Assembly: GCF_001730365.1 (NCBI RefSeq)
Contig: NZ_MIKB01000015.1
Coordinates: forward strand, 62,001-126,000
Direction: 5' to 3'
Length of the DNA stretch: 64,000 bases
Source of the DNA: Enterococcus quebecensis
GTDB lineage: Bacteria > Bacillota > Bacilli > Lactobacillales > Enterococcaceae
Made by a program: the position numbers and the translations under genes. Shown piece by piece: positions 33,960 through 43,673 of this stretch. The notes beneath the pieces are model-generated. The model was not told the origin of the DNA and did no database searches. It saw nothing but the letters and a program-made list of their open reading frames with translations. Position 1 is the stretch's first letter. Each line of letters starts with the position of its first letter.

Positions 33960-34898
33960 TCAGCTTTCATAAAGAAAATACATTTGTTCAATTTTCTCTT
34001 TGACTGCGTCAACGAGTATGGGCGGCTCAATGACTCTCACCTTGTCCTGAAAACGTAAAATGAAATCAACAGTTTTCTCCTGATTGATCAGTGGAAATAC
34101 GATTGTTCCAACAGCTGTGTGTTCTTCTTGTTCCTTAAAAAATTCTGCACCAAATTTGTCGATCAAGGATAATTTATCCTTTGGCTCATACGTTAAAACA
34201 ACTTGCTGAACTTCCGATGAAACCGTTGAATCCAGACCATCTAATCTAGATTCAATAGTCAATTTTATATCTTCTAGGGGTCTAAGTTCAAATCCCTCAT
34301 CTAACAAATCATAGGTTTGAATCCTTGTTAGTTTAAACAACCGAAACGCTTTTCTTTTTAAGCAAAAAGCATAAAGATACCAGTAGGAAGCTTTAAAAAC
34401 AAGTTTGTATGGTTCTACTTTGCGCTTTGAATACCCCTTCTTGGAATGATACTGAATAATAATGATCTGTTGAGTTGCTATTGCTTGTCGTAGATCGTTT
34501 AGTTTATTTTTGCCTTTGTTTGGTGTATACCAAGAAGATAGATCAATTAACAAATCACTTTGTGGTTGTTGTATTTTCGTGTTTGGTGCAATTTTTGCCA
34601 GTAAGGGGCTGATGTCAGTAAATGGTGAGATACTTTGAATCGCTGAAAGCCCAGTCAAGATAGTTGAAATATCTTCTGTTGAAAAAATATGCTTATTCAC
34701 TTTGTACCCTTCAACTACGCCATAACCACCATTAACTCCTGAATAAGAAATAATCGGAATTCCAGCCAAGTTCAAGGTTTCAATATCACGGTAAATGGTT
34801 CGTTTAGACACTTCCAGCCGTTCAGCCAAACCTTTGGCAGTCATTCGGTCATTTGCCGCTAACAAATTTACCAAACTCAATAAGCGATCAATTTTCAT
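33960..34898 (-). CDS. DeoR-type HTH regulator with WYL domain (YafY-like)
   Basis: A 312-residue regulator. The N-terminal HTH reads MTAKGLAERLEVSKRTIYRDIETL (about 19-42). The WYL domain around 145-215 has IIIQYHSKKGYSKRKVEPYKL and ASYWYLYAFC, where the Tyr and neighbouring residues bind a ligand, possibly a nucleic acid. A C-terminal WCX extension follows. AAAGGAG precedes the ATG. The gene directly downstream encodes a DJ-1/PfpI protein, so local control of that gene is likely. Confidence 0.88.
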   Translation of the reverse strand: MKIDRLLSLVNLLAANDRMTAKGLAERLEVSKRTIYRDIETLNLAGIPIISYSGVNGGYGVVEGYKVNKHIFSTEDISTILTGLSAIQSISPFTDISPLLAKIAPNTKIQQPQSDLLIDLSSWYTPNKGKNKLNDLRQAIATQQIIIIQYHSKKGYSKRKVEPYKLVFKASYWYLYAFCLKRKAFRLFKLTRIQTYDLLDEGFELRPLEDIKLTIESRLDGLDSTVSSEVQQVVLTYEPKDKLSLIDKFGAEFFKEQEEHTAVGTIVFPLINQEKTVDFILRFQDKVRVIEPPILVDAVKEKIEQMYFLYES

Positions 34899-34928
34899 TT
34901 TTTCTCCTTTTCACGACATTCTATGTAT

Positions 34929-34973
34929 AAAAAAAGGAACCCATTTGCCAACCGCCATCGAGTCCTTTTTTCT
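34929..34973 (-). terminator. Possible terminator of the Crp/Fnr gene
   Basis: AAAAAAGGA and TCCTTTTTTT arms enclose a GC-richer, poorly paired centre. It lies about 100 bp after the minus-strand regulator. The weak inner stem makes the call tentative. Confidence 0.4.
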
Positions 34974-35068
34974 TGTCTTTTATATCATTATTATACTGTG
35001 TAGTTGGTTATAACACAATTCAATCTCTTAGATCAAACACACCACAATAAGAACGTATATCCGTTCCT

Positions 35069-35725
35069 CTACAAAATAATATTATCCTTCAATAGATCCA
35101 TATCTGTAATTATGATTTTTCGATCTTGAATCTTAATTGCGCCTAAATCCTTTAACTGCTGCATCATCCGATTGACACTACTGGCCGAAGTGATTCCACA
35201 AAAATGAGCAATCTCTTCGTTCGTTACGACAAAATCAATTAATAGCCCATCTTTGATCTGCACGCCAAACGTATCGTACAACTCATAAATCTGCGTACAA
35301 ACAGCGCCAAATTTACCATTCATCAACATTTGCTGCATCTTCTTCATCGAATACATCAAACGAACGCGATAATAATCTTTCACGTACATCTGCAACTCTT
35401 TACTCTTATTGATATCTTTCCAAAACTGAACTCGATCAATCTGATATAATTCGGCTTGTTCTGACTCAATCCGAATGTTGAACGGTGCGTCAATAAACTG
35501 AGAATATTCATCCCTTAACAAAGAAACGATCTCCAAACTATTAATATATCTCAAATTAAACTCTCGTCCATCGGGAGAGATTACACTGGTTTTGATCGTG
35601 CCGCTCTTCAAAATATACGCATAACGATCCTGTAATCCTTCGTATGTAAGATACGTTCTTTTTTTCTTGACTACTATAGGAAATGAGTGTTTATCTAAGT
35701 ACTCTTGTAATACATGACTGTCCAT
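35069..35725 (-). CDS. Crp/Fnr-family transcription regulator
   Basis: A 218-residue regulator with an N-terminal cupin-like sensor fold (about 10-115), a dimerisation helix (about 115-140) and a C-terminal winged helix with TNEEIAHFCGITSASSVNRMM (about 168-188). Cysteines for an Fnr iron-sulfur cluster are absent, so it is nearer to PrfA/ArcR-like members. GTGAGGAG precedes the ATG at 35725; the GTG at 35740 is part of that site. It is divergent from an MFS transporter with palindromic operators in between. Confidence 0.85.
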   Translation of the reverse strand: MDSHVLQEYLDKHSFPIVVKKKRTYLTYEGLQDRYAYILKSGTIKTSVISPDGREFNLRYINSLEIVSLLRDEYSQFIDAPFNIRIESEQAELYQIDRVQFWKDINKSKELQMYVKDYYRVRLMYSMKKMQQMLMNGKFGAVCTQIYELYDTFGVQIKDGLLIDFVVTNEEIAHFCGITSASSVNRMMQQLKDLGAIKIQDRKIIITDMDLLKDNIIL

Positions 35726-35895
35726 TGATTGGCTCCTCACCGTTTTTTGTAAATTTTCTGCAAAAATAAATACTAGTCTTATTTAAAAGGATAACACATC
35801 CAAAAACAATAACAAATGTATATGACTTTTGTTGTGTTTTTTTGTTAATAACTTTTTTTAAAAACAAATCCGCATTTTTTTTAGTGACTTTTTTC

Positions 35896-35944
35896 GTATA
35901 GTATCTATACAACTGGCTTTCAGAAAAGATTTGTAAATTACAAT
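35896..35944. promoter_or_regulatory. Two palindromes in the Crp/Fnr-MFS intergenic region
   Basis: GTATAG-TAT-CTATAC (35896-35910) and TTGTAA-A-TTACAA (about 35931-35943) lie just upstream of the MFS gene. The second has the half-site size expected for a Crp/Fnr protein. TATACT near 35956 could be the -10 of the MFS gene. Confidence 0.5.
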
Positions 35945-35982
35945 TTAAGCTTATTATACTAAGAAAGAAGGATCTCTTTACA

Positions 35983-37167
35983 ATGACGGAACATTCTGAG
36001 GAAAAATTATTTAACAAAGGCTTTATCAGTATTACTTTAATCAATTTTGTGGTGTATCTCGTATACTACTTATTGATGGTGATCATTGCAGTAATTGCGC
36101 AAGATACCTTGCATGCGTCTTTAGGTCAAGCAGGTCTTGCCTCTGGGATTTATATTATCGGTACTTTATTTGCTCGTTTATTTATGGGGAAACTGTTGGA
36201 GTTGCTAGGGAGAAAAGCTGTTTTAAGGTACGGTGCCTTATTTTATCTCATCACAACGATTGCTTATCTCTATATTCCAAGTATCGGCATTCTTTACCTT
36301 GTTCGCTTACTAAACGGGTTTGGATACGGGACTGTCTCAACAGCAACGAATGCGATCGTGACCGCTTATATCCCTAAGTCAAAGCATGGCGAAGGTATCA
36401 ATTATTATGGGTTAAGTACAAGTTTGGCAGCAGCTATCGGCCCATTTATTGGGATGGTTCTACTAAGTACAACAAGTTTTTATTTTATTATTTTGTTTTC
36501 AATCGTTCTTATTTTACTTACAACGATTGCTTGTTTTATGTTTCCTGTAAAAAATATTCAATTGAGTGCAGAACACAAAGCTAGTTTGTCTCGTTGGACG
36601 TTTGATAGTTTCATTGAAAAGAAAGTGCTATTTATTTCCTTTATTGCCTTTTTAATGGGTCTTTCTTATTCAAGTGTTTTATCTTTTCTTTCCTCTTATG
36701 CCAAAGTAATTGATCTTGTTAGCGCTAGTTCATTTTTCTTTGTGGTTTATGCCTTGGTGATTACAGCGACTCGACCAATGTCTGGCAGAATTTTCGATGC
36801 TCGTGGTGAAAATGCGGTGATGTATCCTAGCTTTCTTTTTCTAACAGCTGGTTTATTGTTACTAAGCGTAACGACGAGCAGTTGGATGCTATTTATTTCT
36901 GGAGGATTGATTGGACTTGGTTATGGAACCTTTATGTCAAACGGCCAAGCAATTTGCTTAAAAGCTAGCCCAACGAGTCATCGAATTGGTATTGCTTTGT
37001 CTACTTACTTTATTGGTTTAGATCTTGGTTTAGGCGTCGGGCCTTATGTTTTGGGAGAGTTACATACTTTCCTTTCATTCCAAGGATTATATTTCGTTGC
37101 TGGATTGATTCCAGTAATCTGCACAATACTTTACGCTTTATTTTATCAATCAAAGACACCTAAATAA
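35983..37167 (+). CDS. Major facilitator superfamily transporter
   Basis: A 394-residue protein with 12 predicted membrane segments. The loop 2-3 signature appears as ARLFMGKLLELLGRKAVLRYG, and the middle loop (about 200) is basic. Family length is normal. It resembles drug-efflux type MFS proteins, but the substrate is unknown. AAGGA lies upstream of the ATG. The divergent Crp/Fnr regulator and two intergenic palindromes suggest local control. Confidence 0.87.
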   Translation: MTEHSEEKLFNKGFISITLINFVVYLVYYLLMVIIAVIAQDTLHASLGQAGLASGIYIIGTLFARLFMGKLLELLGRKAVLRYGALFYLITTIAYLYIPSIGILYLVRLLNGFGYGTVSTATNAIVTAYIPKSKHGEGINYYGLSTSLAAAIGPFIGMVLLSTTSFYFIILFSIVLILLTTIACFMFPVKNIQLSAEHKASLSRWTFDSFIEKKVLFISFIAFLMGLSYSSVLSFLSSYAKVIDLVSASSFFFVVYALVITATRPMSGRIFDARGENAVMYPSFLFLTAGLLLLSVTTSSWMLFISGGLIGLGYGTFMSNGQAICLKASPTSHRIGIALSTYFIGLDLGLGVGPYVLGELHTFLSFQGLYFVAGLIPVICTILYALFYQSKTPK

Positions 37168-37188
37168 AACAATAAAAGGAGAGTTATG

Positions 37189-37356
37189 ATGAATACAGAA
37201 GAACGCATGCTTGAAGTCCTACAACAAACTTTAGCAAAAATAGAAGAATTAAATATCCGTTTGGGGCAGATTGAAATAGATCTCACTTCCAAAGATCGTT
37301 CGGATCATTATACAAGAGTAATAGAAGCTGTAGAAAACAACAATATTATGGGGTAG
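37189..37356 (+). CDS. Small helical protein downstream of the MFS gene
   Basis: A 55-residue protein, MNTEERMLEVLQQTLAKIEE and onward, rich in heptad-spaced Leu/Ile and likely a short coiled coil. AAAAGGAGAG precedes two ATG codons (37186 and 37189); either could be used. It lies 20 bp after the MFS gene and before a strong terminator, so the two are co-transcribed. No family is recognised. Confidence 0.7.
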   Translation: MNTEERMLEVLQQTLAKIEELNIRLGQIEIDLTSKDRSDHYTRVIEAVENNNIMG

Positions 37357-37364
37357 ATACCTTG

Positions 37365-37408
37365 CAAAAAAAGCCGCACTTGCAGTCCTTGCATTTGGCG
37401 GCTTTTTT
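37365..37408. terminator. Bidirectional terminator between MFS unit and metQ
   Basis: AAAAAAGCCGC and GCGGCTTTTTT arms with an inner TTGCA/TGCAA-type pairing serve both convergent transcription units. Confidence 0.85.
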
Positions 37409-37415
37409 ACAATTT

Positions 37416-38237
37416 CTAAAACGCTGGTGTTAACGTCTCGCTATATTTAGTTTCTAGCAATTCTCTGACTTTGTCACTTGTCATTGCTTTTTTCAAGGCT
37501 TTGATTTTGTCTGAATCTTTATTGTCTTCTCTAGCCACCAAACTAATTGCAAAACGATCATCCACTTTTTTCTCTAATAAGATCGCATCTTTTGGTGTTA
37601 AACCAATTTTGGCAATATATGTTGGATAATTGTATACCATAGCAATATCTTTTTCGTTATAGGCTTCTGCTAAATTCAATAAATCAACTGATACCCACTT
37701 AAAATCTTTAGGATTCTCCACGATATCTTTGATCGTACCATTAAAGCCTACGCCCTCTTTTAGTTTAATCAAACCAGCATCATCCAAGATTGCTAGTGCA
37801 CGCCCTTCATTTGAGACATCACTTGGCAAGGCAATTTTTGCACCATTTGGAAGATCTTTAATGTCTTTATAATTCTTAGAATAAAAGCCGACTTTAGCGT
37901 TGTAAATTTTTTGTACAACGACTAGATTGCCCTTTTTTTCTTCATTGAACTTTTGCATAAATGGTTCATGTTGAGCAAAGTTTGCATCGATTTCTTTTGC
38001 ATTCAACAGCTCATTGTATTGAATATTATCATTGACTTGAACCAATTCAACTTTATACCCGTCTTCGATATTTTTCCCCGCCAATTCAACGACTTCGACA
38101 GTTGAAGGAATGTGAGAGGCCACTTTTATTACTTTATCTTCCTTTTTAGCTGTATCTGCCTTACCTTTTTGTCCACTGCATCCTGCAACCACTAACCCCG
38201 CCACCACTAACATACCGATCAATACGTTCTTTTTCAT
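37416..38237 (-). CDS. metQ: MetQ-family substrate-binding lipoprotein
   Basis: A 273-residue NlpA/MetQ lipoprotein with lipobox VVAGC at about 16-20. Typical parts are VNDNIQYNELLNAKEIDANFAQHEPF and AKVGFYSKNYKDIKDLPNGAKIALPSD. Family members bind methionine or related small molecules. It is the last gene of a four-gene operon that starts with a lipoate-protein ligase, so lipoate or a lipoyl compound is an alternative ligand. Confidence 0.85.
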   Translation of the reverse strand: MKKNVLIGMLVVAGLVVAGCSGQKGKADTAKKEDKVIKVASHIPSTVEVVELAGKNIEDGYKVELVQVNDNIQYNELLNAKEIDANFAQHEPFMQKFNEEKKGNLVVVQKIYNAKVGFYSKNYKDIKDLPNGAKIALPSDVSNEGRALAILDDAGLIKLKEGVGFNGTIKDIVENPKDFKWVSVDLLNLAEAYNEKDIAMVYNYPTYIAKIGLTPKDAILLEKKVDDRFAISLVAREDNKDSDKIKALKKAMTSDKVRELLETKYSETLTPAF

Positions 38238-38256
38238 GTTTTTTTGCTCCTAACTA

Positions 38257-38931
38257 TTATTTTTTATTTAATTTTTTAGCCAACCAACTGCCGCTGATTT
38301 GTATGAAACTGACAAAAATAATCATAAGTACAATTGCTGTATACATCACAGCATATTCATAACGCTGATAACCATAACGTAGTGCAAAATCGCCAATACC
38401 GCCGCCGCCAATCACCCCCATAACTGTCGAGTAAGAAACCATACTAATAATGACTGACGTCAGAGCTAAGACTAAACCTGATCTCGATTCTACATACAAA
38501 AAACGGAAAATCAGTTGTGTTTTACTACTCCCTAAAGACTGTGCTAATTCTAAAATATCATTGGGAATCTCTAACAATACTTGCTCAACTAACCTAGCAT
38601 ATAACGCCACTGCTACAAAACTTAAAGGCAGTGAAGCTGCATAGGTTCCAAAAGCTGTACCTAGCACCAAGCGAGTAAAAGGAATCAATGCAACCACAAA
38701 TAATAAAAACGGAAAGGAACGTACAATATTAATGTATCCATTTAAAAAAATGCCAGTCAGACGATTGGATTTCGTTGGGCTTTTCTTAGTTAAATACACA
38801 GATGTTCCTACAGGTAATCCGATACTAATCGCAGCTATTATTGAAATAAGGATCATTATCCCGCTTTGTGTCAATGCATTGCTTAACTCTGGAAGGTAAT
38901 AACTAATCTTATCTATATATGCTGTCATCAT
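38257..38931 (-). CDS. metI: MetI-family ABC permease
   Basis: A 224-residue permease with five membrane segments and the MetI EAA loop (LELAQSLGSSKTQLIFRF). The ending GVIGGGGIGDFALRYGYQRY is the family's C-terminal signature. The ATG overlaps the metN stop by 4 bp. It forms the channel of the importer. Confidence 0.9.
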   Translation of the reverse strand: MMTAYIDKISYYLPELSNALTQSGIMILISIIAAISIGLPVGTSVYLTKKSPTKSNRLTGIFLNGYINIVRSFPFLLFVVALIPFTRLVLGTAFGTYAASLPLSFVAVALYARLVEQVLLEIPNDILELAQSLGSSKTQLIFRFLYVESRSGLVLALTSVIISMVSYSTVMGVIGGGGIGDFALRYGYQRYEYAVMYTAIVLMIIFVSFIQISGSWLAKKLNKK

Positions 38932-39659
38932 CCCAAACTCTCCCGAACTCTTTCATAATACGAACCAAATTGCGCCTGTTGTTGTCCGTTTTGAATCTCG
39001 ATGGTTTCTAAGACTTTTCCTTTTTCTAAAACTGCGGTTCGATTACATAATTGTTTAATCAAATTTAGTTCATGGCTGACAATAACCATCGTTGTACCAA
39101 ACGTTTGATTGATTTTCCGTAATAATTCCGTTATGTCATAGGCATTTTGTCCATCTAAAGCTGACGTTGGTTCATCACAGAGTAAAATTTCTGGTTGTGT
39201 AATCAATGCCCGTGCAATTCCCACCCGCTGCTTTTCACCACCGCTGAGCTGTCTTGGGTAGTGATTTCCTTTATCTGATAGTCGAACGAATTCCAAGACT
39301 TCTTGAACTTTCGCTAAATCATGCGACTTGTTTAAACGTAATGGTAAGCCAATGTTTTCGTTAATGGTTTGATTGTAAAGCAAGTTAAACTGCTGAAAAA
39401 TCATACCGATTCTTTTACGATTTAGCCGCTTTTCAGTCTCATTTAACTGCATCACATCAATACCTTCTACTTTAACTTTTCCTTGGCTCGGTTGTTCCAA
39501 TGTATTGATCATTCGTAATAACGTCGATTTTCCAGAACCGCTTTCGCCGATTACACCAAATAATTCATGCTCTTTGATTTGTAAATCGACATGATCTAAT
39601 GCAGTGACTTCTGTTCCATCATGACTATATTTTTTTGAAACCTGTTCAAATGTAATCAT
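38928..39659 (-). CDS. metN: MetN-family ABC ATPase lacking the C-terminal sensor domain
   Basis: A 243-residue ATPase: Walker A GESGSGKST (about 38-46), signature LSGGEKQR, Walker B ILLCDEP and the switch His in IVSHE. Typical MetN proteins are about 340 residues because of a C-terminal NIL/ACT domain that binds methionine and inhibits transport. That domain is missing here, with a normal stop and no trace of it downstream. The gene follows lplA by 15 bp. Confidence 0.88.
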   Translation of the reverse strand: MITFEQVSKKYSHDGTEVTALDHVDLQIKEHELFGVIGESGSGKSTLLRMINTLEQPSQGKVKVEGIDVMQLNETEKRLNRKRIGMIFQQFNLLYNQTINENIGLPLRLNKSHDLAKVQEVLEFVRLSDKGNHYPRQLSGGEKQRVGIARALITQPEILLCDEPTSALDGQNAYDITELLRKINQTFGTTMVIVSHELNLIKQLCNRTAVLEKGKVLETIEIQNGQQQAQFGSYYERVRESLG

Positions 39660-39674
39660 TTTATTTCCTCCAAC

Positions 39675-40688
39675 TTAATCAACCAGCAACTGAAGAATTT
39701 CCTCTTTAGAGACATTGTTAAAATACTCGCCTACCTCAACTTCATCTAATACCCCTTTAATTGCCTTATACTCATAGTTGCAGCCCGTCAATAAACTCTC
39801 TAGTTCTTTTGTTTCTCTTTGGCTGAAATAATCACCGAAAATCGTGATGGCTTCGATTCGTCCTTTTTCTACAGAGATATTTGCTTCGATCAATCCACCT
39901 TGGAATTTTTCTTCTCTTTTGATCGTAAATTTAGGTTCTTCACCAAATATCCAAGTATCATTTCCATAGATATTTGCAACTAGCTGATCAATAGATTGCT
40001 CATCTTCTTGGGTCAAATGATATTCTTGCCCTTTAATGTCTTCCATTGTGTCAGACTTGAATAAATGCAACAATAAGCGGTCTCGAAATGCTTCTGTAGA
40101 AATCCCTTGATATTCTTTAGATAGATATGGCTTTAAATTGGTCACTCGACTTCTAACTGATTTTGTACCTTTAGATGCTAATTTTTTTTCAGAAACAGTC
40201 AATACTCGACTCACTTCCTCAAGATCAACATCCAACATCAACGTGCCATGTGAATACATTTTTTTGTTTTTTGTATACATGGCGTTGCCGGAGAATTTTT
40301 TCCCATCAATCAATAAATCATTACGTCCGCTAATTTCAGCCCCGGTTGCCCCCATTTCATGTAGAGCATCAATTATCGGTTGTGTAAATAATTTAAAGTT
40401 ACCAAAAGATTTATGATCAGCATTAACGACAAAACTAAAACTTAAGTTCCCTAAATCATCATATACCGCACCGCCTCCAGATAATCTTCGAGTGATTGTG
40501 ATTTGGTGCTCTCTAGCATAATGCAAATCGACTTCTGCCCGTACATTTTGATTGCGCCCAACGATTACACATGGTTTTTGAATATAAAATAAAACTAAAG
40601 GTTCGTCAAACGTTCGCTGGTTTAGCAAATATTGTTCAGTAGCTAAGTTCCGGCGGATATCTTGAGAGGGCATAATAACATAATACAT
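39675..40688 (-). CDS. lplA: Lipoate-protein ligase
   Basis: A 337-residue LplA: the adenylation motifs [30 protein letters not shown] and the lipoate-site Lys in [10 protein letters not shown] are all present, plus a C-terminal accessory domain. It attaches free lipoate to E2 and H proteins. The ATG at 40688 is preceded by GAGGAG; the frame continues to 40724 without a better site. It heads an operon with a MetNIQ-type importer, an unusual partner. Confidence 0.92.
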   Translation of the reverse strand: MYYVIMPSQDIRRNLATEQYLLNQRTFDEPLVLFYIQKPCVIVGRNQNVRAEVDLHYAREHQITITRRLSGGGAVYDDLGNLSFSFVVNADHKSFGNFKLFTQPIIDALHEMGATGAEISGRNDLLIDGKKFSGNAMYTKNKKMYSHGTLMLDVDLEEVSRVLTVSEKKLASKGTKSVRSRVTNLKPYLSKEYQGISTEAFRDRLLLHLFKSDTMEDIKGQEYHLTQEDEQSIDQLVANIYGNDTWIFGEEPKFTIKREEKFQGGLIEANISVEKGRIEAITIFGDYFSQRETKELESLLTGCNYEYKAIKGVLDEVEVGEYFNNVSKEEILQLLVD

Positions 40689-40906
40689 TTTACTCCTCAT
40701 TTCTATAAAAGTGCTTTCAACCAAAAGATTGGGAAATTTCTGACAATTCCAATAATAGGTTTAGTCTATCATTCCCAGTTATAATATTACATATATTTGC
40801 TCAAAAAAGCTCTATATTATGGGAAAAAACTTTATTTTATATAACAGAAATTTGCATTTGAGACAGTTTTTAGTACACAAAAAAAGACTTTTTCTTGATT
40901 GATACA

Positions 40907-41056
40907 ATGAAAAAATCTCTATTTACAAAAAAACTGGAACAACGCAATGAGATGGGAGAAACAAGAGAAGTTATCACTGATTATCATGGAGAAGTATTCT
41001 CAGTTTATTTTGGAGTGCTAGATAGACTGTTTCCACAAAAAAAGAAACTAGGCTAA
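40907..41056 (+). CDS. Possible 49-residue protein
   Basis: An ATG-started frame reads MKKSLFTKKLEQRNEMGETR and onward, with a protein-like mix of residues (ITDYHGEVFSVYFGV). No clear ribosome-binding site is present, and it lies convergent to the chitinase gene. It may be a real small gene or a remnant. Confidence 0.35.
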   Translation: MKKSLFTKKLEQRNEMGETREVITDYHGEVFSVYFGVLDRLFPQKKKLG

Positions 41057-41088
41057 CAATAAATGTTATACCTAGCTTCTCGCATTGT

Positions 41089-43374
41089 CTATCCTACTAA
41101 TTCCCAAGGTCCCCATTGTTCTGTTCCTGGTACGTTACCTTGTGTCCACCATTTAGCTTTGTAAGTTTTACCTTGATAGGTTACAACATCTCCGCCATTA
41201 TAGGCTTTAGCTGCATCCCAAGCATTCGTAACAGGTGGTGTTGTACTGTCTTTTGTTTTCACAGCTACTGAATTACTATCCGCTGAAAGGTTACCTGCAG
41301 CATCATAGGCTTTTACTGTGTAATTGTATGTTGTGCTAGCTTTTAGATTTGTGTCTGTAAAGGTGGTTTGTGCAACGGTACCAACCAATACGCCATCACG
41401 ATACACTTTATAACCCGCTAATTTCACATTATCTGTTGTGGCTGTCCAATTTAGTGTCGCCGCTGAATCAGTAATTGTTCCAGCTACTAAATTTTGTGGC
41501 ACTGTAGGTGCTGTTGTATCTGTCGGATCTGGATTAACTGCTCCACCACCATAAATAGTTTGTTTGCTTAGTTCAGCACCATTTTTTGCAATGCGTTGTG
41601 TCAAAGCGATGCTGGCAATTCTATTTACATCAACTGCGGCAGCACTTGATTTTAATCTAAAGGTATAACTTGAACCTTGTGGAATTTGTTGTGCGTCATA
41701 AACAGAAGATAAATCTACGACTACATTTCCATTTTGAACCGTTACTGTCCCAGCTTTATAGTCTCCGGCTGTCAATGTTTCGGCTGCATTGACTGGGATA
41801 TATAATTTTGGTAGTTTTACTGTTTCAAAAGCTGCTTCAACTGATTTTAGAACATCGTCTGTTTCATTTGCTGTTTCATTATTTTTAACAGTTATTTCAT
41901 AACCTGCGCCATTTTCACTGTATGGTGCAATCGTTGCTTTGACATTTAAATCTGCGTAAACTGTTTTGTTCCCTGAAAGTGCTGTCGTACCAAACAAACC
42001 AGTTTTGATTGCTTTAGTTAATTCGTCACGTTTCGTTGTATCTGTTGCTTTATCTTGAGATTGCATCCAAGAAATTACGCCGCCTAATTGATTATTTTTT
42101 ACATATTCCGCTTTATAACCAATTGAACGAGGATTGTCATAGGTATAAAATTCACCTGTTTTTTGATTGTACATATATGGCGCTTTTGCTACATCATCCC
42201 AATATTCTTTCAAGTCAGGAGATTTCACTTTAAGATCGGCAATATTACGGTATGGCCAAACGCCTCCTGCACGACCTCCATCACCTGATTTTAATGGATT
42301 TTTATTATTCGCACCATATGTCGGCGATAAATCGGCATCTTTATTATTTTTTTCAGCTGCTTGGAATAAACCTGGATGAGCTGCGTCTGTGCCTTGTGCT
42401 ACTTTATTCCAACCACGAGTATAAAAGGCTGCTCCAATCACGATTTTACTAGATGGCGCACCATTGGTTTGGAGATATTTAACCGTTTGGTCTACAGAAA
42501 ATCCACTAGCATAATTAGGATCTGCGGGATTTCCGTAAAGTGCGCTATGATGGGCACTGTTTGGTGTCCAAGCGCCATTCATGTCATAAGTCATCACGTT
42601 GGCAAAATCGACTACTTTAAATAATTGCGCTACATCCACACCATTTTTCAAGGTATTTTGTGCAGCTGGCAAAGCCACAGAAAGTTCATAGGTTTTCCCT
42701 AGGTCTTTTCCTTGTTTATCAATTGCTGTACGAATATCTTGTAATAGTGTAATAAAATTTTGTTTATCTTCAGGTTTTGCATGGGGTGTTCCTTCGTCAT
42801 TAGTATTGTCAACCTTATCTGGTTCACGAACAGACGCTGGGTATTCCCAATCTAAATCGACAAAATCCATATTTGTATACTTGATGAATTTAGCGATATT
42901 GCTAACGAAATTTGCACGCACAGTCGGATTCGCTGCTACATCAGAAAAATCACCTGATTTAGACCAACCACCGATTGAAATCCCAATTTTCAAGTTAGGA
43001 TTTTTTGCACGAATATCTTGAATTGCATTTAAAACTCCAGCACTAGCGCTATTCCACTGAACCCCATCTTGCCCAACAGGCGCACCAACTGCTGCATCTT
43101 TATCTGTAAACTTCAAATTTCCATTGCTGTCAAAATCTAAAAAAGCATAGTTCAAATGTGTTAGCTGGTCAGCAGGAATATCTTTAGGATAGAAATTATC
43201 TTCTCCGCCCCAAATCGACCAATCGCCATAGTACATAACATTACGATATTGAGCAGGTTCAGCAGCTTCAACATTCTTACTAGGTGCTAACGCAGATAAA
43301 GATAAAACTACACTAGAAACAATAAGTACTAGAGAAGATAAAACGTTCACATTTTTTCTAAACACTTTTTTCAA
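41089..43374 (-). CDS. Secreted GH18 chitinase with FN3 and chitin-binding domains
   Basis: About 761 residues: signal peptide (cleavage near VEA-AE), a GH18 catalytic barrel (about 45-460) with SIGGW and the catalytic FVDLDWEYP (D-x-x-D-x-D-x-E), a beta-rich domain (about 470-640), an FN3 domain (about 655-745) and a C-terminal CBM5/12 (WDAAKAYNGGDVVTYQGKTYKAKWW). It hydrolyses chitin outside the cell. The TTG at 43374 is the likely start because GAGGTG lies 6 nt upstream; a GTG at 43383 is part of that site. No lytic polysaccharide monooxygenase gene is next to it. Confidence 0.92.
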   Translation of the reverse strand: MKKVFRKNVNVLSSLVLIVSSVVLSLSALAPSKNVEAAEPAQYRNVMYYGDWSIWGGEDNFYPKDIPADQLTHLNYAFLDFDSNGNLKFTDKDAAVGAPVGQDGVQWNSASAGVLNAIQDIRAKNPNLKIGISIGGWSKSGDFSDVAANPTVRANFVSNIAKFIKYTNMDFVDLDWEYPASVREPDKVDNTNDEGTPHAKPEDKQNFITLLQDIRTAIDKQGKDLGKTYELSVALPAAQNTLKNGVDVAQLFKVVDFANVMTYDMNGAWTPNSAHHSALYGNPADPNYASGFSVDQTVKYLQTNGAPSSKIVIGAAFYTRGWNKVAQGTDAAHPGLFQAAEKNNKDADLSPTYGANNKNPLKSGDGGRAGGVWPYRNIADLKVKSPDLKEYWDDVAKAPYMYNQKTGEFYTYDNPRSIGYKAEYVKNNQLGGVISWMQSQDKATDTTKRDELTKAIKTGLFGTTALSGNKTVYADLNVKATIAPYSENGAGYEITVKNNETANETDDVLKSVEAAFETVKLPKLYIPVNAAETLTAGDYKAGTVTVQNGNVVVDLSSVYDAQQIPQGSSYTFRLKSSAAAVDVNRIASIALTQRIAKNGAELSKQTIYGGGAVNPDPTDTTAPTVPQNLVAGTITDSAATLNWTATTDNVKLAGYKVYRDGVLVGTVAQTTFTDTNLKASTTYNYTVKAYDAAGNLSADSNSVAVKTKDSTTPPVTNAWDAAKAYNGGDVVTYQGKTYKAKWWTQGNVPGTEQWGPWELVG

Positions 43375-43594
43375 ATTTTCCACCTCGTTTTAAGTTTTTG
43401 TTTAATTGCCTCATCATACAAACTAAATTCATCGTACTTCTTATAGAAAGAAGATCACTAGTTCTCTTTGTCAGCACCTCCTAGTAAACTCTTAATTCCA
43501 CTTCATAATAATATAACTTTTTTGTTAAAAATGCCAAGAATATACTTTGAAAAATACTATTTTATTATTAGGAAAATATAATTATTAAACAAAA

Positions 43595-43641
43595 GAAACA
43601 CTGTTTCATTACTTTTTGAGTAGTGAAACAGCGTTTCTTTT
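43595..43641 (-). terminator. Terminator of the beta-helix-like secreted protein gene
   Basis: GAAACACTGTTTCATTACT pairs with AGTAGTGAAACAGCGTTTC over about 19 bp with a few mismatches. T-rich sequence follows on both strands. Confidence 0.8.
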
Positions 43642-43673
43642 ATTTTTAAGTCATCATATTATTTAACTTTGAA

